DNA of 64,000 bases from an uncultured Megasphaera sp. (GTDB taxonomy: Bacteria; Bacillota; Negativicutes; Veillonellales; Megasphaeraceae). Made by a program: the position numbers and the translations under genes. A model generated the notes under the pieces. That model was not told the DNA's origin. It saw only the letters and a program-made list of their open reading frames with translations, and did not search any database. Location: assembly GCA_900540735.1 (NCBI GenBank), contig UQHB01000007.1, positions 11,769 through 75,768 of the forward strand. Direction: 5' to 3'. This document shows, in pieces, positions 53,974 to 62,636 of the stretch; position 1 is the first letter of the stretch, and the number at the start of each line of letters is the position of its first letter.

Positions 53974-54013
53974 GATTGATTCCTTTCTCTATGGATTCCA
54001 TAGACAATACAAG

Positions 54014-55004
54014 CTATTTTGCTAATTCTTTCATCGTAATAGCGGCTATATCTTTACTATAATCGTACTGGTCGGCTGACGCAAGGGGATGGATGGCAAA
54101 GAGCGGTACATACCGTTCGTAGAGGGAGCCATGGGTCCGCGATTCTTTCGTGTAAAGACGCTGTCCTTCCACTTCGCCAAAGGCGCAGCCCGGTGCGGAG
54201 AAGAGGACGTAGTCGCCAATTTCTGCTTCCGGTAAATTGTACATGGCAGCTGCATCTTTGGCAGTCATGATTTTTTCGATTTCCGGTTTCTTCGTCGCTA
54301 AGTCTAAGAAGGCTTGCCGTTCGCTTTCGTCTTTCAGGAAAATGTAAGCCATGCCGCCTTCTTGATAAATGTGGTTAGCAACGTATCTATCTTTGAGAGG
54401 AGGCAGGCAGAAGACGTGGAGGCCTGCAGCGTCGCAAATATGCTGGACATTGATTAAGTCTGTCTTTTGGTTCAATGAAGTCGTTGTTCGTGCAGTACAT
54501 CAGGTCTGGTGAGTATTTTTTGATGCATGCATAAGCAGCGTTGTAAATCCATTCCGTACTTTCACCATCGTAAATGGACGGCGGGTTAGGCATATCTAAG
54601 GCTTTTTGCAATTCCGGGTCCGGTTGCTGTTCGCTCAGGCCGTACGTTGCGCCGTCGCCATAAACACCAAGGACTTTCCCTTTAACTGTAAAGAGAGCTG
54701 TCGTCTTGCCAGCTTCTTGAAAGGCCTGTAAAATAGTCTTAGCCTTCATGAAGCCCCGTTCTTCAATGAATCCTTCTTCGCCAGTGTCGGGATGGTAATA
54801 GTAGTTGCCAACGACGTGCGTATCTTTCGGTGTGAGGTCCGAAAGAATGCAGGCGTGATTGACATTCGTGACAGACGGCAACTGACTCTGGACGACTTTG
54901 AAGAACCCTTGTGTTTCTGCAAGAGTATATAAATCAGGGGCAAATTCAGGTGTTACATATTCTGGCGCGCAGCCATCGATTACGACAATCATCATTTTTT
55001 TCAT
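54014..55004 (-). pseudogene. Alkaline phosphatase-superfamily phosphodiesterase (phosphonoacetate hydrolase-like), internal deletion and frameshift
   Basis: The first frame runs from ATG 55004 through VVIDGCAPEYVTPEF and SVTNVNHACIL (metal and nucleophile region) to YCTNNDF. The reading then continues meaningfully only in another frame, from MNQKTDLINVQ at 54475 to the stop at 54014. In related phosphonoacetate hydrolases and nucleotide pyrophosphatases, an intervening segment of roughly 50 residues ends in a metal-binding DHGMN motif. Here it is missing, and the joint is out of frame. Two metal-binding elements are therefore lost. pstS follows 40 bases downstream on the same strand and probably shares its transcript. 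Confidence 0.8.
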
Positions 55005-55040
55005 GAGTGTATCTCCTTTGTACTAAAAGCCAATGGTTAA

Positions 55041-55066
55041 GTGTGCAGGCCCTTTCGCTTGCACAC
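55041..55066. promoter_or_regulatory. Inverted repeat in the divergent phosphodiesterase/lysR promoter region
   Basis: GTGTGCA (55041-55047) and TGCACAC (55060-55066) form a perfect interrupted palindrome with a 12-bp spacer, in the 148-bp region between the divergent genes. Spaced palindromes of this kind are typical of LysR-type regulator sites; the assignment is inference. Confidence 0.5.
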
Positions 55067-55152
55067 CCATAGTACCACAGGCTCGGAGTATTGAAAAATA
55101 TGAAAATAATCAAAATAGCATAAACATTTACTTATACTGGAGGTGTATAGTA

Positions 55153-56053
55153 GTGACTATTCGTAATTTAGAAATCTTTGCAGCTGTTTGTAAGTACATG
55201 AGCATGAGTAAAGCTGCGGAAAACTTGATGGTCTCTCAATCATCGGTCAGTCAGGCCATTAGTACGCTCGAAAAAGAATTTCACGTCATTCTCTTTGAAC
55301 GGCTCAACCATATATCTTACCGATGCCGGTGAAAACATGCGCTACTTGACGCGCCAAGTCTTGCAGAGCATTGACCAACTGCAAAAGACGATGGAAGACG
55401 GCACGCTGACCAACATGTTGCGACTAGGCGTATCGACGACCATTGGCGATTGCCTGGTTTATCCTTTGACAAAAGCTTTTGAGGAGACCTACCCGGCGAC
55501 CTTTACCGTAGAAATCAGCAACAGTAAGTCCTTGGAGAAGAAAGTCCTCAATGCCCGTCTCGACGTGGTCATCATCCAGTCGGCTAAGATTTCGCCGTTC
55601 CTTGAATATATTCCCTTGCTCCATGATAGTATGGTCCTCGTCTGCGCACCGGATCATGCTTTAGCTGGTAAGACCGTATCCGTGTTAGACCTAGCGAAAG
55701 AAGACTTCGTGGTCCGCGAAAAGGGGAGCGGTACAGAAATTCTCTTAGAGCAGACCTTTGCCAATTACAATCTTCATTTTCGCAAGCCCTGGCGTTGTAA
55801 CAAACCCGAATCGGTCAAGCAGGCCGTCTTGCAACGGGCCGGGATTTCCTTGCTTTCGCGGTATTTAGTGCAGCGAGAACTAAAAGAAAAGCGGCTTGCT
55901 GAAATTTATATGCAAGAACCTATATGGGAACGCGATTTCGTCTTGGCCTACCATAAAGATAAGCGGCAAGACCCCTGTTTTGTTCACTTTATTTCTTACT
56001 GCAAAAACCTAGGAAATGAAGGGATAAAAGCCATTATATTAAACAATTTATAG
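55153..56053 (+). pseudogene. LysR-family transcriptional regulator, frameshifted
   Basis: GTG 55153 (with GGAGGT upstream) opens a LysR helix-turn-helix (NLEIFAAVCKYMSMSKAAE, SQSSVSQAIS, LFERLNH). The frame then breaks at an ATATAT run at 55311-55316 and stops at 55332. The next residues expected, IYLTDAGENMRYL, occur in another frame, which stays open through the complete effector-binding domain to 56053. Two extra bases (a fourth AT unit) would restore a full protein of about 300 residues. The regulator is divergent from the phosphodiesterase/pstS unit that it probably controlled. Confidence 0.85.
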
Positions 56054-56060
56054 AATTCTC

Positions 56061-56128
56061 TTTACAAAAAAACTTACAAAACTTATACGAAATACTGATA
56101 GACAAAAATAAAACGTTCTGTGTATAGT
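56061..56128 (+). promoter_or_regulatory. pstC promoter with Pho-box-like repeats
   Basis: TTTACA (56061-56066), CTTACA (56073-56078) and CTTATA (56082-56087) are directly repeated TTnACA-type elements with 3-6 bp spacers, like PhoP boxes of Firmicutes. Downstream are TAGACA (56099-56104) and TATAGT (56123-56128), spaced 18 bp apart. Phosphate-starvation control of pstC is the likely reading. Confidence 0.55.
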
Positions 56129-56207
56129 AAGTGGCAGAAATTCCAAGGATGCTTGAAAAATCACTAAATTGAATATTCATGCACTTTTAGAAAAGGAGTG
56201 AGTACGC

Positions 56208-57134
56208 ATGAATGCTTCTTTATCTTCTGCCACAACGACACGAAAACGGCGAAATTTTGCAGAACATGCTGCTAAATATATCGTCACGGCTTGCGGCATC
56301 TTTACGATTCTCGTTGTCTGTTCTATTGCGGTCTACATGGTCGTCAGCGGTACACCGGCCTTATTCCAAGTCGGCGTGACGGACATTCTCTTTGGGACCG
56401 TTTGGGAACCGAAAGGAAACCCAGCCCAATTTGGTATTCTCTATGTTATTTTGACGTCTCTCGTCGGGACCGCAGCAGCTGTCGTCTTAGCTGTGCCTGT
56501 TGGCGTATTGACGGCTGTGTATATTGCAGAAATGGCAAAACCGGCTGCAGTCAATACGATTCGCAATGCCATCGGCGTTTTAGCTGGGATTCCGTCTGTC
56601 ATCTTTGGCCTTATGGGGCTTATGGTGCTGAATCCCTTGATGTATCAACTAGAACAAGTCGTCTTTCGCAACGACCCAAGCCATCAATTTACAGGCGGTG
56701 CAAACTTGCTCTCTACCGTTATCGTCCTGGCCATTATGATATTGCCAACAGTCATTAATATTAGTGAATTTGCGCTCCGCAGTATTCCTGTAGCCGTGCG
56801 CAATGCGTCCCGTGCTGTTGGGGCCACAGAAATCCAAACGATTTTCCACGTCCTCTTGCCAGCTGCCAAATCGGGCATTATTATGGCTGTCGTCCTCGGT
56901 ACAGGCCGGGCTATTGGCGAAGCCATGGCTATTAGCCTCGTCTCCGGTAGTGCTGTCAACGCGCCGCTGCCTTTTAATTCCGTGCGCTTCTTGACGACGG
57001 CTGTAGTCCAAGAAATGGGCTACGCCTCCGGCCTTCACCGGGAAGTGCTCTTTACGATTGGCTTAGTCCTGTTCGTCTTCATTATGGTCATTAACGTCAT
57101 TTTGACGAAGGTCTTAAAGAGAGGAGAAGCATAA
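56208..57134 (+). CDS. pstC: Phosphate ABC transporter permease PstC
   Basis: A 308-residue inner-membrane permease with six membrane segments, LAGIPSVIFGLMGL and the ABC-coupling (EAA) loop AVGATEIQTIFHVLLPAAKSG. It is complete. AAAAGGAG precedes the ATG. It should pair with PstA, whose gene follows directly but is broken. Confidence 0.92.
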   Translation: MNASLSSATTTRKRRNFAEHAAKYIVTACGIFTILVVCSIAVYMVVSGTPALFQVGVTDILFGTVWEPKGNPAQFGILYVILTSLVGTAAAVVLAVPVGVLTAVYIAEMAKPAAVNTIRNAIGVLAGIPSVIFGLMGLMVLNPLMYQLEQVVFRNDPSHQFTGGANLLSTVIVLAIMILPTVINISEFALRSIPVAVRNASRAVGATEIQTIFHVLLPAAKSGIIMAVVLGTGRAIGEAMAISLVSGSAVNAPLPFNSVRFLTTAVVQEMGYASGLHREVLFTIGLVLFVFIMVINVILTKVLKRGEA

Positions 57135-57135
57135 G

Positions 57136-57847
57136 ATGACACAGAGTATTTACGAACATCAGGTATCTTTCAAAGATAGCAGTTTGCGCGGTCTCATTTA
57201 TGGTTCAGCTGCCTTTTGTTTGTTCTTGTTAGCCTGTATGGTGCTGTATATTATATATCAGGGATTTGCAGCTATGTCGTGGCAATTCGTCAGTACGGCC
57301 ACCAGTGCGACGAAGGGGATCGTCGGCATCTTAGGGAACATTATAAATACATTATATGTCGTCGCCTGTACGCTCGCCATGGCTGTGCCCTTAGGCGTAG
57401 GTTCGGCGATTTATTTAAATGAATATGCTAAACGGGGGAGACTCGTCAAAGCTATTGAATTTACGACGGAAACACTGGCCGGTATTCCATCCATCATTTC
57501 GCATGAGTGCTCTTGGTCTTGGTGCTTCGAAATGGTACATGATTCGCACGATTATCTTGCCTAGTGCTATGCCTGGGATTATTACGGGCACAGTCCTCGC
57601 CTTAGGTCGTGTCATTGGCGAATCGGCAGCCTTGCTCTTTACGGCAGGAAGCGGCTATTTCTTGTCAAAATATGTGGTCATGAAAATCTTTCAGCCTGGC
57701 GGTACGCTGCTCATCCAAATGTATATTTACATGCAAAATGCCGATTATGTCCATGCTTTTGGCATTGCCGTCATTTTAGTGCTGCTCGTCTTGGCCTTAA
57801 ATATTTTGGCTCAATGGATTACCCGTAGTTTTCAGGTACAAGCCTAA
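57136..57847 (+). pseudogene. pstA: Phosphate ABC transporter permease PstA, internal deletion and frameshift
   Basis: The frame from ATG 57136 covers the first three membrane segments and TTETLAGIPSII, then breaks at about 57500 and stops at 57564. The rest of PstA (MSALGLGASKW, ILPSAMPGIITG, VIGESAAL) is found in another frame up to 57847. In intact PstA, some 45-55 residues containing a membrane segment and the first half of the coupling loop lie between these parts. They are absent here, and the joint is out of frame. The whole locus is 712 bases against about 860 expected. Without it the PstCA channel cannot form. Confidence 0.88.
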
Positions 57848-57859
57848 GGAGGAAGTCAC

Positions 57860-58627
57860 ATGTGTCGCTCTACGTCTATGAATATAGAACAAATGGATTT
57901 ATTTTACGGTAAAAAACAAGCCTTGTTCGATGTGAGTATGCCCATTTACAGTCATGCCATTACGGCCTTCATTGGCCCGTCAGGGTGCGGCAAATCGACG
58001 CTCTTACGCTCTTTAAACCGCATGAATGACTACATTAAGGATGTACAAATTACAGGGAAGATTACTCTCGATGGTGAAGATATTTATGGGAAAGGCGTAA
58101 ATATTAATACGCTCCGCCAAAAAGTGGGCATGGTCTTTCAGCAGCCCGTAGCTTTTGACAAATCTATCTTTGATAACGTTGCCTACGGGCCGCGCATGCA
58201 CGGTCTCCATGACAAAGAAAAACTGCAATCTATCGTAGAGAAAAGTCTGCACTTAGCCTCCCTCAGTGACGATGTAGCCAATCGGCTGGATATGCTCGGT
58301 ACGCGACTGTCTGGCGGCCAAAAGCAGCGTCTCGCCATTGCCAGAGCCTTAGCAGTCGAACCAGATGTGCTCCTCTTAGATGAACCGACATCGGCGTTGG
58401 ACCCGATTTCGACGAGCCGCTTAGAAGATGTACTGCTTGAATTAAAGAAGTCTTATACTATCGTCATCGTCACCCATAATATGGAACAAGCAAAACGCAT
58501 TGCCGATTATACGGCGTTCTTCTGGCAAGGACACGTCGTCGAATACGGCCAGACAGAACAGATCTTTTCAGCACTAAAAGAAGAACAAACGAAGAAATAT
58601 ATTATAATTACAGGTCAATTTGGTTAA
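57860..58627 (+). CDS. pstB: Phosphate ABC transporter ATPase PstB
   Basis: A 255-residue ABC ATPase with Walker A GPSGCGKST, the PstB-typical SLNRMND, Q-loop FQQPVAFDKSI, signature LSGGQKQR, Walker B VLLLDEPTSALD and the terminal TGQFG. It is intact, although a small Ile insertion precedes the terminal motif. AAGGAGG lies 7 bases upstream of ATG 57860. No phoU follows, which is common but not universal after pstB. Confidence 0.93.
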   Translation: MCRSTSMNIEQMDLFYGKKQALFDVSMPIYSHAITAFIGPSGCGKSTLLRSLNRMNDYIKDVQITGKITLDGEDIYGKGVNINTLRQKVGMVFQQPVAFDKSIFDNVAYGPRMHGLHDKEKLQSIVEKSLHLASLSDDVANRLDMLGTRLSGGQKQRLAIARALAVEPDVLLLDEPTSALDPISTSRLEDVLLELKKSYTIVIVTHNMEQAKRIADYTAFFWQGHVVEYGQTEQIFSALKEEQTKKYIIITGQFG

Positions 58628-58670
58628 GCTATACCTAAGGGTCAGCCTTGCTGTTTTTGAATACTCTCTT

Positions 58671-58712
58671 TGTAAAAAAATCCTGTATTTCTCTGTAAAA
58701 AAATGGTATAAT
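58671..58712 (+). promoter_or_regulatory. Candidate promoter of the carboxyltransferase gene, with direct repeats
   Basis: TGTAAAAAAAT occurs twice (58671-58681 and 58694-58704), 23 bp apart, followed by TATAAT at 58707-58712. A weak CAGC/GCTG hairpin with five T residues (58643-58658) may end the pst transcript just before. The -35 is poor, so an activator binding the repeats is possible. Confidence 0.45.
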
Positions 58713-58809
58713 GTAACGTAATGTTAAAAACAGAGTCTGTGAAGTATAGAGAATATAAACGATACGTATAGATACAATTTGTACTCACAAAACGGAGGAA
58801 TCAGAACGA

Positions 58810-60186
58810 ATGGCAAGAGTAAAAATAACAGAAACAGTACTGCGCGACGGCCACCAGTCCATTGCGGCAACGCGGATGCGGCTCCGGCAAATGCTCCCTG
58901 TCCTCGAAGCGATGGATGAAATCGGCTATAATGCCCTCGAATGTTGGGGCGGCGCGACCTTTGACACGTGTATGCGCTTTCTCGACGAAGACCCGTGGGA
59001 ACGGCTCCGGACGATTAAGAAATACGTCAAAAAGACACCGCTCCAAATGCTTTTCCGTGGGCAAAATATCTTGGGCTACCGTCATTATGCAGACGATGTA
59101 GTCTATGAATTTGTCAATCGCGCCGTCGATAACGGCATCAACATTATCCGTGTCTTCGATGCGCTCAACGATTCGCGCAATCTTGAATCGGCGATTAAAG
59201 CAGCGAAAGATACGAAAGCTGTCCATGTCCAAGGGGCAATCGTCTATACCATTAGTCCAATCCACACGATGGAAATGTTCACCAAAGGGGCGATGGAACT
59301 GCAAGACATGGGCGTTGATTCGCTCTGCGTCAAAGACATGTCCGGCCTCTTGACACCGTACGATGCGTATAACCTTATTCGTATGCTCAAGAAACATCTC
59401 CATATTCCTATTGAACTGCACACCCATTGCACGTGCGGCTTTGGTGAAATGACCTACATGAAAGCCATCGAAGCAGGTGTGGACATTATCGATACGGCTC
59501 TTTCTCCTTTTGGGGAAGTAACGAGCCAGCCTGCGACCGAATCGCTGGTCATGTCCTTGCAAAATACAATTTATGATACAGATATCGATGTCGAACGGCT
59601 TTGGCCGTTGCGGGAACATTTCAATAATGTCCGCAAAGAATTGGCTGAAGAGTTCCATTTGACCATGCCGAGCCAGATTAACCCGGCTGTACGGAAATAC
59701 CAGATACCAGGGGGCATGCTGACAAACCTCTATAATCAGCTCAAGGCCCAAGGCGCAGAAGACCGGTTCGACGAAGTCTTGGCCGAAATGCCAAACGTCC
59801 GCCGTGACCTGGGCTATCCGCCGCTCGTTACGCCGACGAGCCAGATTACAGGCTCCGCTGCTGCGCTCAACGTCCTCTATGGACGCTATAAAATCGTGAC
59901 GAACGAAGTCAAAGACATTGTGCGCGGTAAATATGGCCGCGTGCCCGGCAAAATTAGTGATGAATTCCGGAAAATGTGCATCGGCGATGAACCGGTCATT
60001 AACCATCGCCCAGCTGACGATTTGCAGCCAGAATTAGGGCTCGCTAAAGATGCTTTAGAAAAAGAAGGCTTCCCCAATCCGTCACCAGAAGACGTACTCA
60101 GTTATACGCTCTTCCCGGAAGTAGCACTGCCGTTCTTCCAAAAACGAAAAGAACAAGCCCAAGCGATACCGGAAGCACAACAATAA
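58810..60186 (+). CDS. Carboxyltransferase subunit of a biotin-dependent enzyme (OadA/PycB family)
   Basis: A 458-residue TIM-barrel carboxyltransferase with ETVLRDGHQS at the start, the reactive lysine in CVKDMSGLL, the metal-binding HTHCTCGFGEM, and the conserved C-terminal helical domain. It lacks the biotin-attachment domain (no AMKM motif), so it needs a separate biotin carrier. It could be the alpha subunit of oxaloacetate decarboxylase, pyruvate carboxylase subunit B or a transcarboxylase 5S-type subunit. All three use pyruvate/oxaloacetate and fit lactate- or succinate-metabolising Negativicutes. No partner gene is adjacent. Confidence 0.85.
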   Translation: MARVKITETVLRDGHQSIAATRMRLRQMLPVLEAMDEIGYNALECWGGATFDTCMRFLDEDPWERLRTIKKYVKKTPLQMLFRGQNILGYRHYADDVVYEFVNRAVDNGINIIRVFDALNDSRNLESAIKAAKDTKAVHVQGAIVYTISPIHTMEMFTKGAMELQDMGVDSLCVKDMSGLLTPYDAYNLIRMLKKHLHIPIELHTHCTCGFGEMTYMKAIEAGVDIIDTALSPFGEVTSQPATESLVMSLQNTIYDTDIDVERLWPLREHFNNVRKELAEEFHLTMPSQINPAVRKYQIPGGMLTNLYNQLKAQGAEDRFDEVLAEMPNVRRDLGYPPLVTPTSQITGSAAALNVLYGRYKIVTNEVKDIVRGKYGRVPGKISDEFRKMCIGDEPVINHRPADDLQPELGLAKDALEKEGFPNPSPEDVLSYTLFPEVALPFFQKRKEQAQAIPEAQQ

Positions 60187-60197
60187 GATAGGTATAC

Positions 60198-60238
60198 AAA
60201 AAGACTGTCTCATCCATAGAGGGGAGACAGTCTTTTTT
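60198..60238. terminator. Bidirectional terminator between the carboxyltransferase and GNAT genes
   Basis: Perfect 14-bp stem AAAAAGACTGTCTC (60198-60211) with GAGACAGTCTTTTT (60224-60237), between converging genes. Confidence 0.92.
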
Positions 60239-60244
60239 GTGTCT

Positions 60245-60733
60245 TTAGAGGGTCAATACCATATCATACCACGTCACACCGCCATGCGTCGACGCAGACA
60301 CGCCGTGGCACACATAGCCAAACTGTTCATAAAAGGGGATGAGCCGCTCTTTACAGGTCAAGATGATATGCTTCTTTTGCAGCTTTTTTCCTACTTCTAT
60401 ATACTCTTCCATGAGTTGCTGGGCAATGCCGTGATGCTGGTATGATGGGAGCACATCGAGGCCGAAGACCATCATATTTTCGCCGGCTAAGTCATGTTTT
60501 GCTGTCGACTCATAAAGGTCGTCTGTGAGCGTATCTTGATTGGTAATACAGCCATTAATAAAGCCAATGAGCTGCCCATCTAACTCGGCGACGAGGAAAG
60601 ATGTCGTAAAGGCCGCTAAGCGGTCGCGTAAGGAGTCACGGGTCGCTCCTTCGGCTGGAGGAAAACAAATCGATTCTATCATCGTAACGGCATCTAAATC
60701 TTGTAATGTGCCTTGGCGTATGGCGATGTTCAT
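60245..60733 (-). CDS. GNAT-family N-acetyltransferase
   Basis: A 162-residue protein with the GNAT fold: the N-terminal strand NIAIRQGTLQDLDAV, the acetyl-CoA-binding V-x-P-x-Q-H-x-G-I-A-Q segment (VLPSYQHHGIAQQLM), and a C-terminal FYEQFGYVCHG. The substrate is unknown. It lies 21 bases after the flavodoxin/ferredoxin gene on the same strand and shares its transcript. Confidence 0.85.
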   Translation of the reverse strand: MNIAIRQGTLQDLDAVTMIESICFPPAEGATRDSLRDRLAAFTTSFLVAELDGQLIGFINGCITNQDTLTDDLYESTAKHDLAGENMMVFGLDVLPSYQHHGIAQQLMEEYIEVGKKLQKKHIILTCKERLIPFYEQFGYVCHGVSASTHGGVTWYDMVLTL

Positions 60734-60754
60734 GGTCGTACATTCGCTCTTTTC

Positions 60755-61570
60755 TTAAATGAATTTTTCTGGTTCAGCGCGACGGCTGAAGGTTTCTTCT
60801 AATTGTTTTTTATGGAAGAGATATGTTTCATCGTCAAAATACCGTGCCCCTACAGGACAGGATTTCACACAAGCACAACATTTCACGCAGAAATGGGTGT
60901 AGCTGTGGTAATCGGGAGCAATGGCCCCCAAGGGACAGACCGTCACGCAGAGGCCGCAATTCGTACAGTCTTCGCTAACTTTTGGGAAAACTTTGCTAAT
61001 CGTTTGGTGTTTGCCGTCTTTTTTCTGGGGCACCATGTACGGGCGATAGGGAATATTGCCTTTTACATGGACTGGCGTTGTGTAGCGGTTGTTCGTAATC
61101 GAACTTGCTGCAGTTTGCGCAAAAGCCCGGGCGTTATTTAAATCCTGTGTATCTGGCCGACCTTGACCTAAGGTATACGAAAAGGAATGCTCGCCAATGA
61201 AAGCAGCAGCTGCAACAGTGTGGATGCGGCTCGCTTCCATGAGGTCGCGCAACTCGATTAAGGCATCGTCGTAGTTGCGGTTGCCGTAGACGACGATAGG
61301 AATGCCCATGGCCCCGTTTCCTTGGGTTTGGCGCACGTAAGAAAGCAAAAAGTTAGGCACTCGTCCGGCGTAGACAGGAATGCCGAAAATAACCAGCGTG
61401 TCAGGCGTAAAGGTTAACGGCTCTTGCCGTTCCTGAGGCAGTGTAAAACTCCGTTCTTTCCAAGGAATGCCTAAGGTGTGAGAAAGCTCCTGGGCAATAG
61501 TCGTACAGACGGTTTTGGTCGTCTTCGTCGGACTGAAGTAGGCGACCGTAATGTGTGTGCATCTTGTCAT
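60755..61570 (-). CDS. EFR1-type flavodoxin/ferredoxin fusion protein
   Basis: A 271-residue protein with an N-terminal flavodoxin domain (VAYFSPTKTTKTVC as FMN phosphate loop) and a C-terminal bacterial ferredoxin domain with two [4Fe-4S] motifs (CTNCGLCVTVCP and CVKCCACVKSCP). Such proteins shuttle electrons in anaerobes; the partner is not known. ATG 61570 is preferred to the in-frame GTG 61579, which is part of the AAGGAGTG ribosome-binding site. A 16-bp palindrome lies 42 bases upstream of the start. Confidence 0.85.
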   Translation of the reverse strand: MTRCTHITVAYFSPTKTTKTVCTTIAQELSHTLGIPWKERSFTLPQERQEPLTFTPDTLVIFGIPVYAGRVPNFLLSYVRQTQGNGAMGIPIVVYGNRNYDDALIELRDLMEASRIHTVAAAAFIGEHSFSYTLGQGRPDTQDLNNARAFAQTAASSITNNRYTTPVHVKGNIPYRPYMVPQKKDGKHQTISKVFPKVSEDCTNCGLCVTVCPLGAIAPDYHSYTHFCVKCCACVKSCPVGARYFDDETYLFHKKQLEETFSRRAEPEKFI

Positions 61571-61611
61571 GCAAATCACTCCTTTATAATGGAAATATAA
61601 GTCCTGCTGAT

Positions 61612-61627
61612 TGTACTAAAAAGTACA
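61612..61627. promoter_or_regulatory. Palindromic candidate operator before the flavodoxin/ferredoxin gene
   Basis: TGTACT-AAAA-AGTACA is a 16-bp palindrome with perfect 6-bp arms. Minus-strand -10-like hexamers (TATACT at 61639-61644, TATAAT at 61649-61654) lie just upstream of it in the direction of transcription, so a bound repressor would sit near the transcription start. Confidence 0.5.
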
Positions 61628-61668
61628 TACTTACATATAGTATACCATATTATAAGGAGTATATATAC

Positions 61669-61699
61669 AAAAAAGAGGCTTCCCAAAGGAAACCTCTTT
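61669..61699 (-). terminator. Terminator of the tRNA-Pro transcript
   Basis: On the minus strand AAAGAGGTTTCC pairs with GGAAGCCTCTTT (one G-T pair), followed by further T residues. It starts 4 bases after the CCA end of the tRNA. Confidence 0.85.
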
Positions 61700-61703
61700 G
61701 CAT

Positions 61704-61780
61704 TGGTCGGAACGGCGAGATTTGAACTCGCGACCTCTTCCACCCCAAGGAAGCGCGCTACCAAGCTGCGCCACGTCCCG
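61704..61780 (-). tRNA. tRNA-Pro (anticodon UGG)
   Basis: 77 nt on the minus strand. The acceptor stem is CGGGACG/CGTTCCG with one G-U pair, the anticodon stem-loop is CTTCC-TTGGGGT-GGAAG with anticodon TGG, the T-arm contains GTTCAAATC, and the 3' ACCA end is encoded. The fold is complete. The AT-rich accessory stretch begins directly upstream of its 5' end. Confidence 0.95.
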
Positions 61781-62509
61781 TCGACGACATGGAATATTTT
61801 AGCACAATTAAATACTTATTGTCAATAGATAAATTTTATATTCATATATTTGTATAATGGGAAAATGTGGGTAATACATGCTTAAAACAACCTATAGTTA
61901 TTTTGCTAATAAAAAGAGAAGAATAAAGATGTAAAATAACAAATATTTAATCACAAAGAAAAGGAGCATAATACATACATACAACAAGAAACCACAAGTA
62001 TACTACAAGGGTTCTACAGGAATACATAAAGACCACCTTTATATATTAGACCAGAAAGAATATACCACTCTATTTCTACAGCCGTAGACATGGGGTGCTT
62101 TTTGGTATACCATCTTTTTATACAGACACTGAAATATATATAAAATCCGTGAGGCCTTACCGTGCAACGATTCTCGACGGAATTACCCCCTTGCCTTTGC
62201 GTCTCGACCACAGACGACAGCAGAGAGACGACCATACAATAGGTATTTTCTTTTGATTGATGATTACCAACAGGACTAAGCAACGTAAGGACACAGCATG
62301 CACTACATATGGATACCGAGCGAGAAAGCGGAATACCTAGCCAGACACAACGAGATAGTAAGACTATTGATGTCTTGATGTATGCACTGTCTATAGCATG
62401 AAACACAAAGGGAAATCATTACGGTATTATTGTCTATCCTTGCCTTTGCTCTCGTATCGTTGTGAATGGCTCTATTCCTACATATGACTAAAAAGCATCA
62501 AAATATATG
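61781..62509. other. AT-rich stretch without a supportable gene
   Basis: About 730 bases with no reading frame that has both a start codon and a ribosome-binding site. A 38-residue, protein-like frame (61971-62086, ...YYKGSTGIHKDHLYILDQ...) follows an AAAAGGAG but lacks ATG, GTG or TTG. It continues in frame after a TAG, so it may be a gene remnant. Base composition is lower in G+C than the chromosome to the left, suggesting acquired or degraded DNA. Confidence 0.5.
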
Positions 62510-62594
62510 GGTGTCTAAACTTATAAATATTGACACCTATAATGAGAAGTAGTAAAATAGCGGTATCATGAGGTGTCAAAAGTAAGTGTCAAAA
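62510..62594 (+). promoter_or_regulatory. Recombinase promoter with clustered GTGTC operator repeats
   Basis: TTGACA (62530-62535) and TAAAAT (62553-62558) are spaced exactly 17 bp apart. GGTGTC (62510-62515) and GACACC (62532-62537) form an inverted repeat over the -35. Two direct copies of GTGTCAAAA (62573-62581 and 62586-62594) lie 13 bp apart in the leader. The cluster may be a repressor site or the recombinase's own recognition site. Confidence 0.6.
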
Positions 62595-62636
62595 CTACAC
62601 CTTGAAATATCGTTTAGAATTGGGGGTATTCTCATT

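Noticed and set aside
58801..60006. 401-residue open frame antisense to the carboxyltransferase gene
   Set aside because: It is a shadow of the sense gene. It is rich in His, Phe and Arg, has no start signal and no family motif.
61971..62086. Protein-like 38-residue frame after an AAAAGGAG sequence
   Set aside because: It has no ATG, GTG or TTG start, and the sequence resumes in frame after a TAG. It is kept only as a possible remnant in the description of the stretch.
62014..62406. 130-residue minus-strand open frame
   Set aside because: The start is a GTG without a ribosome-binding site, the composition is Cys/Ser-rich and unlike a real protein, and no family is recognisable.
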